A program made the translations under genes and the position numbers. Shown in pieces: positions 33,781 to 42,224 of a stretch of DNA of 64,000 bases. The notes under the pieces are model-generated. The model made no database searches and was not told where the DNA came from. It saw only the letters and a list, made by a program, of their open reading frames with translations. Every line of letters begins with the position of its first letter. Within the stretch, counting starts at the first letter, position 1. The DNA is from Streptomyces sp. NRRL F-525 (GTDB lineage Bacteria > Actinomycetota > Actinomycetes > Streptomycetales > Streptomycetaceae): NCBI RefSeq assembly GCF_000716605.1, contig NZ_JNXE01000017.1:124001-188000 (forward strand). The letters run 5' to 3'.

Positions 33781-34809
33781 TCAGACGGCTGGCTTCCACC
33801 CGAGCGCCGGTCCCAGCTTCGTCGCCATGTCCGTGAGGATCTGCACGTAGTCCTCGTGCTCGAAGGTGAACGGCAGCGCGAACGCCACCTCGTCGATCTC
33901 CCTGAACGCGGCGTGCGCGTGCAGGAGTTCGGCGATCTCCTCCGAGGTGCCGACGATGTCCGGCGCGAACATCAGCCGGGCCGGACCCTGCGGTGACGTC
34001 GTACGGGGAGTGCGCTTGCGGGCGAACTCCTCGTACTTCGCGCGCTGTTCGGGCGACGCGGAGTCGGTCGGGATGACCACCAGCCCCTGGGAGACCCGGG
34101 CTGCCTCGCCGTCGGGGTGGTGGGCGCGGAACGTACGGATGTGGGAGAGCTGGATCTCCGCGAAGTCCCTTGACTCGTCCGGCCCTTCGGCCTTCACCAC
34201 ACTGCTCGTCAGGAAGTTCATCCCGTGCTCGCCGGCCCACTTCGCCGAGCCCGCGCTGCCGCCGCCGTACCAGAGACGACGCCCCAGACCGGGGGAGTGC
34301 GGCTGCACCCGGTCGGAGAACACCTCGAAGCCCTCGACCCCGCTGAAGTCCGTGGCCGGTTCGCCCCGCACGAAGTCCAGCAGCCGCCGCACCCGCTCGT
34401 AGCTGAAGTCCTCGACGTCGGCCGTGTCGGGGTACAGCGCTTCCTTGAGCTGGTCGAAGTGCATCGGCGGCCCCACGCTGACGCCCGGGTTGATGCGGCC
34501 CCCGGAGAGGATGTCGACGGTCGCCAGGTCCTCCGCCAGCCGCAGTGGGTTCTCCCAGCCGAGGGGGATCACCGCCGTGCCCAGTTCGATGCGGCTGGTG
34601 CGCTGGGAGGCCGCCGCCATGACCGCGACGGGGGAGGAGATGCCGTACTGGAGATGGCGGTGGCGCAGCCACGCGCTGTCGAAGCCGAGGCGCTCGCCCA
34701 GTTCGATGATCTCCAGCGTCGACTCGTGGCCCCGGCGCGGATCGGCCTCGTCGAAGAGGCCGATCGTGAGGAAGCCCAGCTTCCGCAGCGGGCGTGAGAT
34801 GGGCGGCAC
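33781..34809 (-). CDS. LLM class flavin-dependent oxidoreductase
   Basis: A 342-residue bacterial-luciferase-like TIM barrel that would use reduced FMN or F420. It shows IELGERLGFDSAWLRHRHLQ near residues 33-52, RIELGTAVIPLGWENPLRLAEDLA near 72-95, LSGGRINPGVSVG and a LWYGGGSAGSAKWAGEHG segment typical of monooxygenases. The substrate is unknown. GGAGGAGC lies before the ATG. It is convergent with the TauD gene. Confidence 0.9.
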   Translation of the reverse strand: MPPISRPLRKLGFLTIGLFDEADPRRGHESTLEIIELGERLGFDSAWLRHRHLQYGISSPVAVMAAASQRTSRIELGTAVIPLGWENPLRLAEDLATVDILSGGRINPGVSVGPPMHFDQLKEALYPDTADVEDFSYERVRRLLDFVRGEPATDFSGVEGFEVFSDRVQPHSPGLGRRLWYGGGSAGSAKWAGEHGMNFLTSSVVKAEGPDESRDFAEIQLSHIRTFRAHHPDGEAARVSQGLVVIPTDSASPEQRAKYEEFARKRTPRTTSPQGPARLMFAPDIVGTSEEIAELLHAHAAFREIDEVAFALPFTFEHEDYVQILTDMATKLGPALGWKPAV

Positions 34810-34881
34810 GGGCTCCTCCGGCGGTCGTACGTCAGTTCTGTTCTGTCCCGATTGTGACAGGCGAACATTGCGCGCGTGTGA

Positions 34882-36387
34882 TCAGCGCAGCGGGATGGTG
34901 ATCTCGTCCTCGACCGGCGGGTCGATCTCCTGGGCGCGGTTGCCGGTGGCCGCGAAACAGCGCAGCCGGACCGCCTCCGGAGTGACGTCCAGCCGTAGGA
35001 AGCACTTGAAGAACGGCGGGCTGTACGTCACCGAGCTGGGCGAGAAGAGCTGCGTGTAGATCTTGCGCACCGGGAGGCGGAAGCGCGAGCGACGGTCGGG
35101 GCGGCTCCCGGCGCCCAGCAGGCTCGCGACCAGACGGACGCGCCGGGTGATCCGGACGGGCGGGCCCGGCGTGCGGGTCGGCGGGATGCCGAGGCGCTCG
35201 CAGATCACGGCCGACGCCTGGGCCTCGGTGAGGGTGAAGAAGCGGCGCAGGTGCAGGCGGCGCCCGTACAGCCTGCTGTAGAAGGCGAGGGAGTCGCCGC
35301 GCAGCGGGTAGCAGCGGAAGTCCTGCTCGGTGACGTTCGCGATGTCGACGCGCGGCACGGTGTGGGTCGCGTGCATGAACGCGCCGCCACCGCCCGAGAC
35401 CACGTACTGGAGCGTACGGCCGTCCGCCAACTGCACTGGATAGCGCTGGTAGTTGTGGATGTCACCGCCGATCGCGGCGACGAAGTGGTGGGCCGGGTCA
35501 CTGACGATGTCGTCGACCGTGCCACCGCCCTCGATGGCGCACGGGTGGTGCTCGCCGTCCACGTACAGCGGCGAACCGGTGATGAGGATCTTCGGCGTGG
35601 ACCCCTTCGACACCTCGCGCAGCCAGGCGCCCTGTTCGGCGTCGATCGTGCCCAACAGGCCCGTGTCGATACCGATGATGCGCACCGGTCCCGCGTCGAT
35701 CGCCCAGTACGGGCCCGGCTGCACGGCCTGTTGGTCCGGCGAGGAGCGCAACTGCCGTGCCTTGTCCAGGTGTTCGCCATCGGACGGACGCGGGTGGTGC
35801 CACAGCAGCGAGCGCCACCAGGCGCGCGTCAGCGGGCGGGGCGCCTTCGGTGCGGGCAGCGCGGGCGCGTCGTCGCAGAAGACGCGCATGAAACCGCCGA
35901 GGCCCTCGTACCAGTCGTGGTTGCCGGGTATCGCGTAGATGGGCGCCGGATAGGCCTGGTACGGGCGGAAGAACTTCGTTTCGTAGTCGTCCGCGGTGCC
36001 GACGGGATAGATGACGTCACTGGCGACGACCGCGAACGCCGTTTCCTGACTGGCCTTCAGAAAGCCCGGTACGACGGCGTATTGGGGATCGTCGCCCTCG
36101 CCCGTGTCACCGATGACCATGAACGAGAAGGTGTCCGGATCGTCGCGCCGGATCACCTTGTCGGCGGGCGCCCCGGCAGCCGCGCGCTGTGCCACCCAAC
36201 GGCCGCGGGTGTCACCGGTCGGGTCCCCGAACCAGGACGCCAACACGCCGTTGCGCGCGGCCCAGAGAGTCTTCGGGCTGAGCCACGAGACCTTCTCGAC
36301 GTGGGACGGCATGAGCTGTTGATACGCGCCGCGCTCCGCGGTGCCCCAACCGGCGCCTTCGGGAGTATCGCGTGAAGATTCAGACAC
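34882..36387 (-). CDS. Calcineurin-like metallophosphoesterase
   Basis: A 501-residue cytoplasmic phosphoesterase. The two-metal motifs are in order: VIGDTGEGDD (about 90-100), a GNHDWYEG motif (about 160), ITGSPLYVD, and AIGGDIHNYQRYP (about 305-317). An about 170-residue C-terminal domain of unknown function follows. No signal peptide is seen. The start is uncertain: GTG at 36387 is taken, TTG at 36411 and ATG at 36312 are alternatives, and none has a strong ribosome binding site. It is divergent from the metzincin-like gene. Confidence 0.87.
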   Translation of the reverse strand: MSESSRDTPEGAGWGTAERGAYQQLMPSHVEKVSWLSPKTLWAARNGVLASWFGDPTGDTRGRWVAQRAAAGAPADKVIRRDDPDTFSFMVIGDTGEGDDPQYAVVPGFLKASQETAFAVVASDVIYPVGTADDYETKFFRPYQAYPAPIYAIPGNHDWYEGLGGFMRVFCDDAPALPAPKAPRPLTRAWWRSLLWHHPRPSDGEHLDKARQLRSSPDQQAVQPGPYWAIDAGPVRIIGIDTGLLGTIDAEQGAWLREVSKGSTPKILITGSPLYVDGEHHPCAIEGGGTVDDIVSDPAHHFVAAIGGDIHNYQRYPVQLADGRTLQYVVSGGGGAFMHATHTVPRVDIANVTEQDFRCYPLRGDSLAFYSRLYGRRLHLRRFFTLTEAQASAVICERLGIPPTRTPGPPVRITRRVRLVASLLGAGSRPDRRSRFRLPVRKIYTQLFSPSSVTYSPPFFKCFLRLDVTPEAVRLRCFAATGNRAQEIDPPVEDEITIPLR

Positions 36388-36474
36388 CGGGGAACCGTAA
36401 CAACGAGCCAACGCGGTACGAGAGGCAGGGGCCTGGCAACATCAACTCGACGTTGCTCAACGGAAAGGCCCCGC

Positions 36475-38763
36475 ATGCCCGGCGAAGCCGACTTCATCGA
36501 TCTGGTCCCCGACCCCGAACTCCGTTCGGACCGGCTGCTGTTGGGCATCCGCCACTTCGACGAACCCTTCCTCCTCACCGTCTCCCTCTCCCAGGGCCTC
36601 GGCTCCAGCGACCTCTGGCTGGACCGGGGCAGGGCGGGGAAGGCGCGGCTGGCGGAGTTCCGCCGGGTCGGCGACCGGGTCCTGTTCGCCGTACGCAACA
36701 AGCACTTCCTCACGTCGGGCGACGCGGCGGCCGTACGGGCCGTGGACGAGTCCTTCGCGCTGTCCGTCGTGTGGAGTGCGCCCGTGCTGCGCGAGGAGAA
36801 CGGTGCGGCGGTCGTCGACGCGACCGGGCTCGTCCTCGCCGACCACGACCTGATCGCCGAGCATCTGCACGCGTTCGAGCAGGGCGACTACACGATCGAC
36901 GCGTCCACGAGTCTCCCGCTGGTCGCCGACAGCCGCACCGGACCCGCCGCCGTCCGGCTGCCCGCGCTGCTCACCTTCCGCGGACCCGGCCGGGGCCAGG
37001 CGGTCCGGGCCGTCGCCGCCGACCCGCGCGCCCTCACCGTCGTCCAGCAGCTGAACCTGCTGCGCCTGCCCGCGTCCCCGCTGCCGGCACGCCGCTACCA
37101 CCCCGCCTCGGGCGGCTACGGCATCGGCTACGCCGACCACGGCCTCGTCGGCCGGGCGAGCACCCAGGTCAAGCTCCAGCCCCGCTTCCGCGCGGAACCC
37201 GGCGGCGCCCCGATCGTCTTCCGGGTCGACCCGGCCGTCCCCGAACCCTTCCGCTCGGCGGTCGTCGAGGGCTGCAACTGGTGGCAGCAGGCCTTCGCCC
37301 GGATCGGACTCCCCGACGCCTACCGGGTCGAGCCCGCCGGTGACGGCTTCGACCCGTACGACCCCGACGTCAACGGGGTGGTCTGGGTGCACCGGGCGGG
37401 CCGCGGCTGGTCCCTCGGCCAGGGCCTGACCGACCCCCGAACCGGCGAGATCCTGCACGCCCGGGTACGGCTCGGCTCCCAGCGCGTCGAACAGGTCCGC
37501 GCGCTCGGCGAGTCCCTCCTCGCCCCCTACGGCCACCCGGACGAGGTCGAACGGCTCGCCGCCGTCGAGGAGTTGGTGCTCGCCCGGCTGCGCCAGCTCG
37601 CCGCCCACGAGATCGGCCACGCGCTCGGCTTCATGCACAACTTCGCCAGTACGCAGCACCCCGAGCCGTCCGTCATGGACTACCCGCACGCGCGGATCGG
37701 CGTCACGGAGAAGGGCGACCTCGACCTGTCCGCCGCGTACGGCACGGGACTTGGACCGTGGGACCATTTCCTGGTCGCGCACGCCTACGGCCGGTTCGGC
37801 GAAGGCGCGGAGGAGACCGCGCTCGCCCAACTGCGCGCCGAGGCAGCCGAGTCGGGCCTGACCTACCTCTCCGACGAGGACGCCCAGGGCCCGAACGCCG
37901 CGCACGCCGACGCCGTGACCTGGGTCAGCGGACCGGACGCCCTCCAGGCGCTGGAGACGATGCTGCGGGTCCGCCGTATCGCGCTGGACGGCTTCTCGCG
38001 CGCCGTGCTGCCGCCCGACCGGCAGACCGGCGAACTGGAGGAACGGGCCGTCCTGTTGCACCTCCTGCACCGGCACGAGGTGACGGCCGTGGCCCGGCTG
38101 GTGGGCGGGGTGCGCTACGCGTACGGCCTCGCCGGAGAGGACGGCCGAGGCGCGCAGGCCGTCGACGCGGCCACCCAGCACACGGCACTCGATCGACTCG
38201 CCGAACTGCTGAGTGCCGAGCAACTCGCCCTGCCCAGCTCGGTGGTGGACACCCTCACCCCGCCCGCGATCCGCTACGGACGCACGGAGCAGTACCTCGA
38301 CACCGGCGCCGGGCGGATCTTCGACCCCTTCGAGGCCGTACGGGTCGCGACCGCCCTGGTCACGGAGCACCTGCTGGACCCGGCCCGGCTCAACCGGGTG
38401 GCCTGGCAGCATGCCGCCGACTCCGAGGTGCCCGGCGTCACCGACCTCGTCGACGCCCTCCTCGCCACGACCTGGCTCCGTACCGAACCGGTACCCGCCG
38501 ACCTGCCCGGTGGGGCCGCCGTACAGCACGCGGCGGACTGGACCCTCCTGAACCACCTGCTGACCCTGCTCGACGACACGGCTCTCCACGCACCGGCACG
38601 CATGACCCTGCGCGGCGCCGTCCGACGGCTCGGGGCGGAACTGCGGTGCCAGACCGACGAACAGGCGCGTGAGGCGGCCGAGTTGATCCGGGTGTACCTC
38701 GCCGACGCCGGGTCGGTGCGGGTCGATCCACTGCCCCGGGTGCCGCCGGGCGCGCCCAACTGA
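36475..38763 (+). CDS. Metzincin-type zinc-dependent metalloprotease without signal peptide
   Basis: A 762-residue protein with an HExxHxxGxxH zinc site at His378-Glu379-His382 continuing to HALGFMHN, and a Met-turn-like PSVMDYPH about 25 residues later. The N-terminal third (about 1-270) resembles the DUF5117/DUF5118 part and the centre the DUF4953 part of large zinc-dependent metalloproteases best known from secreted Bacteroidetes proteins. This copy starts MPGEADFIDLV with no signal peptide or membrane helix, so it is predicted cytoplasmic. AACGGAAAGG precedes the ATG. A terminator hairpin follows. Confidence 0.88.
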   Translation: MPGEADFIDLVPDPELRSDRLLLGIRHFDEPFLLTVSLSQGLGSSDLWLDRGRAGKARLAEFRRVGDRVLFAVRNKHFLTSGDAAAVRAVDESFALSVVWSAPVLREENGAAVVDATGLVLADHDLIAEHLHAFEQGDYTIDASTSLPLVADSRTGPAAVRLPALLTFRGPGRGQAVRAVAADPRALTVVQQLNLLRLPASPLPARRYHPASGGYGIGYADHGLVGRASTQVKLQPRFRAEPGGAPIVFRVDPAVPEPFRSAVVEGCNWWQQAFARIGLPDAYRVEPAGDGFDPYDPDVNGVVWVHRAGRGWSLGQGLTDPRTGEILHARVRLGSQRVEQVRALGESLLAPYGHPDEVERLAAVEELVLARLRQLAAHEIGHALGFMHNFASTQHPEPSVMDYPHARIGVTEKGDLDLSAAYGTGLGPWDHFLVAHAYGRFGEGAEETALAQLRAEAAESGLTYLSDEDAQGPNAAHADAVTWVSGPDALQALETMLRVRRIALDGFSRAVLPPDRQTGELEERAVLLHLLHRHEVTAVARLVGGVRYAYGLAGEDGRGAQAVDAATQHTALDRLAELLSAEQLALPSSVVDTLTPPAIRYGRTEQYLDTGAGRIFDPFEAVRVATALVTEHLLDPARLNRVAWQHAADSEVPGVTDLVDALLATTWLRTEPVPADLPGGAAVQHAADWTLLNHLLTLLDDTALHAPARMTLRGAVRRLGAELRCQTDEQAREAAELIRVYLADAGSVRVDPLPRVPPGAPN

Positions 38764-38765
38764 GC

Positions 38766-38796
38766 CTGCCGTAGGGATGTTTGGCCGCTACGGCAG
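38766..38796. terminator. Hairpin terminator between convergent genes
   Basis: CTGCCGTAG (38766-38774) and CTACGGCAG (38788-38796) form a perfect 9-bp stem with a 13-base loop, starting three bases after the metalloprotease stop and before the end of the convergent MHYT gene. Confidence 0.7.
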
Positions 38797-38833
38797 CGGG
38801 TGGCTCAAGTCGGGCCGTGGTGGGCGGTGTTGG

Positions 38834-39901
38834 TCACCACTCCCCGGGGCGCTGCGGGGTGCCGTGCGGATCCGGGCGGCCGCGTGCGGGTGTGGCCGGG
38901 GTGTTGTAGGCGTCGCGGGGCTTCGGCGGCGACGGGATCGCGGGGCTGCCGTACGAGGTCTGTCGGTTCGGCGTCGGGGGATTCTTGCGGGTGTACCGGC
39001 TTCGGCTCCGGCGGCTGCCCGGTGGGGCGGGCGGGCTCTCGTACCCGCCTGGTCGGCCGGCCGCCGGGCGGTTCGCCGTGTCGAAGAGGGAGTCGGGGCG
39101 TGGGGCGGACTTCTTGCCGCCGGTGTCCGGGCCGATCGGGTGGCGGGCGAAGGAACGGTCCCAGTCGCCCTCGCCCATCACCAGCAGCGGGTCGAACATC
39201 ACGACGACCCCGGCCAGCAGCAGGAAGATCGCCGGTCCCAACAGCATGGGAAGCAGGATGGAGTTGGCGGAGTCGCCCGTCCACGCGCCGCCGGTGCCGT
39301 GCAGATGGACGCTCACGGCGGCCATGCCCGTGTAGTGCATCCCGGAGACGGCCACGCCCATCACCAGGCTGGCGCCCAGGCTCGCCAGGAAGCCGCGGAT
39401 GGAGACGGCCGCCCACAGGGCCGCCGTCGCGGCGACGATCGCGATCACCACGGAGAGCACGACCGTGCTGGTCCGGTACTCGATGTCGCCGTTCAACTTC
39501 AGGGCCGCCATGCCCAGATAGTGCATGGCGGCGACTCCTAACCCGGTGATGACGCCGGCCGCGGAGAGTGTGCTGGCGGTCGCGCCGCGGTAGCCCACGG
39601 CGAAGACGCCGATGCCGACCACGACGATCGCCACGGCCAGACTCAGCACCGTGAGGCCGACGTCGTAGCCGATCCGGGTCTCCTCGACCTGGAAGCCCAT
39701 CATCGCGATGAAGTGCATCGTCCAGATGCCGCTGCCGATCGACGTCGCGCCGAGCGCGAGCCAACCCGCTTTCCACGACTGCTTGTTGTGCAGGGACCGC
39801 ACCACGCAGCGCAGTCCCAGAGCCCCTCCCAGGCAGGCCATGAGATAGGCCGCCACCGGGGTCACCGCACCGTAGCGGAACCCGTCGATCGTGCCTTGCA
39901 T
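38834..39901 (-). CDS. MHYT-domain membrane sensor
   Basis: A 355-residue protein with seven predicted transmembrane helices in the first about 245 residues. Three MHYT-type motifs are visible: TMHFIAMM (about 61), AMHYLGM (about 126) and GMHYTGM (about 187), the pattern proposed to bind metal and sense gases such as O2, CO or NO. The C-terminal about 100 residues are Pro/Arg-rich, disordered and cytoplasmic, without a recognisable GGDEF, EAL or kinase domain. The output is therefore unknown. The SD sequence GGGGGGAG lies about seven bases before the ATG and is one arm of an inverted repeat. Confidence 0.88.
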   Translation of the reverse strand: MQGTIDGFRYGAVTPVAAYLMACLGGALGLRCVVRSLHNKQSWKAGWLALGATSIGSGIWTMHFIAMMGFQVEETRIGYDVGLTVLSLAVAIVVVGIGVFAVGYRGATASTLSAAGVITGLGVAAMHYLGMAALKLNGDIEYRTSTVVLSVVIAIVAATAALWAAVSIRGFLASLGASLVMGVAVSGMHYTGMAAVSVHLHGTGGAWTGDSANSILLPMLLGPAIFLLLAGVVVMFDPLLVMGEGDWDRSFARHPIGPDTGGKKSAPRPDSLFDTANRPAAGRPGGYESPPAPPGSRRSRSRYTRKNPPTPNRQTSYGSPAIPSPPKPRDAYNTPATPARGRPDPHGTPQRPGEW

Positions 39902-39907
39902 GAGCCA

Positions 39908-39971
39908 ACTCCCCCCAGAGTTGTGGCTTCTTGTGGGGGGAGTATGTATGGATCGGGCCCGGGGCGCGCAA
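39908..39971 (-). promoter_or_regulatory. MHYT gene promoter with inverted repeat at the SD
   Basis: On the minus strand TTGCGC (39971-39966), a 17-base spacer and TACATA (39948-39943) make a plausible promoter. Immediately downstream ACTCCCCCC (39943-39935, minus sense) is repeated inverted as GGGGGGAGT (39916-39908), with an 18-base spacer. The second arm is the Shine-Dalgarno sequence. Depending on the true transcription start, this is an SD-masking hairpin or a DNA operator. Confidence 0.45.
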
Positions 39972-40055
39972 CCCTTTCACATCAGCAGTCGATTAACTCT
40001 GTGCTTTCCGGGGTGCACTTGGGTCGCATCGAGGTCGATACGGGGACAGAAGCGG

Positions 40056-40238
40056 TCAGGGCTGTTGCGGCTTCTCGCGGTCGATGAAGTCGTTGGCCTT
40101 GTCCTGGGCCATGTCGACCTGCTTGGCGTGCTTGCCGCCCGTGCGCTTGTCGACCATGTCTCCCGCCCGTTCCACGCCTTGCTTGGCCTGGTCGGGGTGC
40201 TGGCCCAGCATTCCCTTGACCTTGTCCATGAACGACAT
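40056..40238 (-). CDS. Small antitoxin-like protein (Rv0909/MT0933 family)
   Basis: A 60-residue, highly charged helical protein (MDKVKGMLGQHPDQAKQGVERAG and so on) matching the actinobacterial MT0933-like antitoxin family in length and in the repeated AKQGVERAGD/DKRTGGKHA pattern. ATG at 40238 has GGAGGA seven bases upstream and is preferred to a longer frame. No toxin gene is adjacent: the upstream gene is an MFS transporter and the downstream one a sensor. It may act in stress protection rather than as a true antitoxin. Confidence 0.83.
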   Translation of the reverse strand: MSFMDKVKGMLGQHPDQAKQGVERAGDMVDKRTGGKHAKQVDMAQDKANDFIDREKPQQP

Positions 40239-40319
40239 GGCTGTCCTCCTTCGGACGTGCGTTGGCCCTCCCAGCATCCCCCGGCTTTCCGAATGCCGCA
40301 TTTCGGGTGAATCCCGGGT

Positions 40320-41564
40320 TCAGGCGCGTACGAGAGGCTCGGCCCCGTCGGTGTCGCGGGCCTCCCGGGTGCGGGACCCGGCGAGCAGGAGTGCCTGGAG
40401 GACGGCGCCGGACAGGCCCACACACAGGGCGAACCGGTAGCCGACCCGGTCCGCGAGGAGACCGCCCACGGGTGCGCCGATCGCGACCATCCCCCAGTTG
40501 AACGAGCGGATCGTGGCGTTCATCCGTCCCCGCAGCCGCTCGGGCGTGACCGCCTGCCGGTAGCTCATCTCGACCGGGCTCGAGAGTGAGATGGCGCCGG
40601 AGACCACGAAGAAGGCCAGCGACACCGAGAGCAGGGCCCACGGTCCCCGCTGGGCGAGGACCAGCGGCAGCCAGCCGACGGCGGCGAGGAGACGGCCCGC
40701 GATCAGGACGGCGCCGACGTCGAATCTCCGCGCCGCGCGTGCGGAGAACGCGCCGCCGAGGACTCCGCCCAGGCCCGCGCAGGCGTACGTCACGCCCAGA
40801 CCGAAGTCCCCGATCTTGAGGTCGCGCAGCGCGAAGACCACGAAGACCGTACTGACGACGGTGTTGAAGAGGAGCATCAGGTGCGAGGTCAGCGCGATGG
40901 GCGCCAGGATCCGATGGCGGTAGACCCAGGCCGTCCCCTCGCGCAGTTCGGTGAGCAGACTGCGCCGCCCGCCCCGATCGGGAACCGGGTCGTGGGCGCG
41001 TACCGAGGTGAGCAGCAGGCCGGACACCAGATAGCTGACGGCGTCCACGAGCACGGCGAGCGGCGCGCCGACCAGCCTGATCAGCACTCCGGCGATCAGC
41101 GGCCCGGTCGACCCGGCCACCGCGTCGGCCTGCCCCACCCGGGCGTAGCCCGCGTGGAGGAGTTCCTTGGGGACCAGCTGCGGGACGTAGGAGTGGTTGG
41201 CCGCGTCGAAGAACAGACAGAGCACCCCGAAGGCGAAGACACACGCGCACAGTGCGGCGACGCTGAGCCGGTCCAGCGCGTACAGCAGCGGGATCGCGCC
41301 GAGGAGGACGGCCCTGCCGAGGTCCATGGCCACCATGACCGGCTTGCGCCGGCAGCGGTCCACCAGCACCCCGGCCACGAGCCCGAAGAGCAGATACGGC
41401 GCCCAGCGGGCCGCGCTGACCAGGCCCACCTCCGTGGCGGACGCGCTCAGCGTGACGGCGGTGAGGATCTGCAGCGCCAGCCCGGTGATCTGGGAGCCGA
41501 ACGACGAGATCGCGGAGGCGGTCCAGAAGCGTACGTACCCAGGGACATCGACCAGGCGCGGCAT
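40320..41564 (-). CDS. MFS transporter (exporter-like, 12 TM)
   Basis: A 414-residue major facilitator protein with about twelve hydrophobic helices. The R-P-M/KPVMVAMDLGRA loop after helix 2 and the central hydrophilic loop (AHDPVPDRGGRRSLLTELREG) match the MFS_3/enterobactin-exporter-like group common in Streptomyces. The likely role is export of a small metabolite or drug. The ATG lacks an SD sequence. TACCAT ends six bases before it, which suggests a leaderless message. Confidence 0.92.
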   Translation of the reverse strand: MPRLVDVPGYVRFWTASAISSFGSQITGLALQILTAVTLSASATEVGLVSAARWAPYLLFGLVAGVLVDRCRRKPVMVAMDLGRAVLLGAIPLLYALDRLSVAALCACVFAFGVLCLFFDAANHSYVPQLVPKELLHAGYARVGQADAVAGSTGPLIAGVLIRLVGAPLAVLVDAVSYLVSGLLLTSVRAHDPVPDRGGRRSLLTELREGTAWVYRHRILAPIALTSHLMLLFNTVVSTVFVVFALRDLKIGDFGLGVTYACAGLGGVLGGAFSARAARRFDVGAVLIAGRLLAAVGWLPLVLAQRGPWALLSVSLAFFVVSGAISLSSPVEMSYRQAVTPERLRGRMNATIRSFNWGMVAIGAPVGGLLADRVGYRFALCVGLSGAVLQALLLAGSRTREARDTDGAEPLVRA

Positions 41565-41609
41565 GATCGGATGGTAGCAAGCAAGCGTTTTCTCGGGGCG
41601 GTTGGAGGC

Positions 41610-41650
41610 GGCGTCGAGCCCCCGGCCATGACGACCGGGGGCTCGACGCC
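41610..41650 (-). terminator. Strong hairpin terminator
   Basis: GGCGTCGAGCCCCCGG (41610-41625) and its exact complement (41635-41650) give a perfect 16-bp stem with a 9-base loop, 28 bases past the stop of the small secreted-protein gene. It would separate that gene from the MFS gene. Confidence 0.85.
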
Positions 41651-41677
41651 GTGGACGGTTCCGATGTCACCGTCCGG

Positions 41678-42061
41678 TCAGCACTGCGGGATGCTCCCGT
41701 TGTGGAAGGCCGTGTTGGTGTCGACGTACGCCCCGTAGGTCCACCCGGTGGCGGTCAACTCCAGGCCGTTGAGGTGGGCGTAGCGCTCGTCGACGGTGCG
41801 GTACCAGACGTTGCCCGCGCCGAGGTTGTCGCCCCGGCTCCAGCAGGTGGCGAGGATCGTGTCCCCGGGCCAGAGATCCGGGACGCCGACCGTTCCGGAG
41901 GCGATGGTGGTGCCGTTGAAGAGAGCCGCCCCGTTGCCCGTGGTCAGCGGGATCAGCGCGCTCGCGGACGCGCTCGCCGCCGTTCCCAGCATCAGCCCGC
42001 CGGCGCTGAGTGCCGCGGTCACCGCGATCATGGCGCCACGGCGTCGTATCGTGCGTCTCAT
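41678..42061 (-). CDS. Small secreted protein, SH3-like
   Basis: A 127-residue exported protein. MRRTIRRRG, a hydrophobic core and an alanine-rich ASASA cleavage region near residue 34 make a clear signal peptide. The about 90-residue mature protein has two Cys (ATCWSRGDN and the C-terminal residue). GDNLGAGNVWYRT resembles the CW-RG-N-WY pattern of Streptomyces bacterial SH3 proteins, but the fold is incomplete and the match is tentative. GGAGG lies before the ATG. It is divergent from the AfsR-like regulator. Confidence 0.82.
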   Translation of the reverse strand: MRRTIRRRGAMIAVTAALSAGGLMLGTAASASASALIPLTTGNGAALFNGTTIASGTVGVPDLWPGDTILATCWSRGDNLGAGNVWYRTVDERYAHLNGLELTATGWTYGAYVDTNTAFHNGSIPQC

Positions 42062-42091
42062 GTCTGCCTCCTGAATGCTTGGCCGAGTTCT

Positions 42092-42148
42092 TCGACCGAG
42101 GTCAAGTCCTTTGGCGGGCAGTCGAGTTGTTCGATCAGTGGTCGACCG
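42092..42148. promoter_or_regulatory. Cluster of TCGA heptamers in a divergent promoter region
   Basis: TCGACCG (42092), TCGAGTT (42122), TCGATCA (42131) and TCGACCG (42142) lie in the 163-base gap between the secreted-protein gene and the AfsR-like gene. The last two are 11 bases apart, one helical turn, as in SARP direct-repeat binding sites (TCGAGXX). They may be targets of the adjacent regulator; spacing of the others is irregular. Confidence 0.35.
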
Positions 42149-42224
42149 CCGCCACGCACCAAGGTGTCGGGCGGGGCAGGGACAAACGTTGGACAATTCT
42201 TGAATCGCGGGGGAGGCGGTCGGG

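Noticed and set aside
36457..38589. 710-codon minus-strand frame opposite the metzincin
   Set aside because: Composition of an antisense frame; the sense gene has an intact zinc motif and Met-turn.
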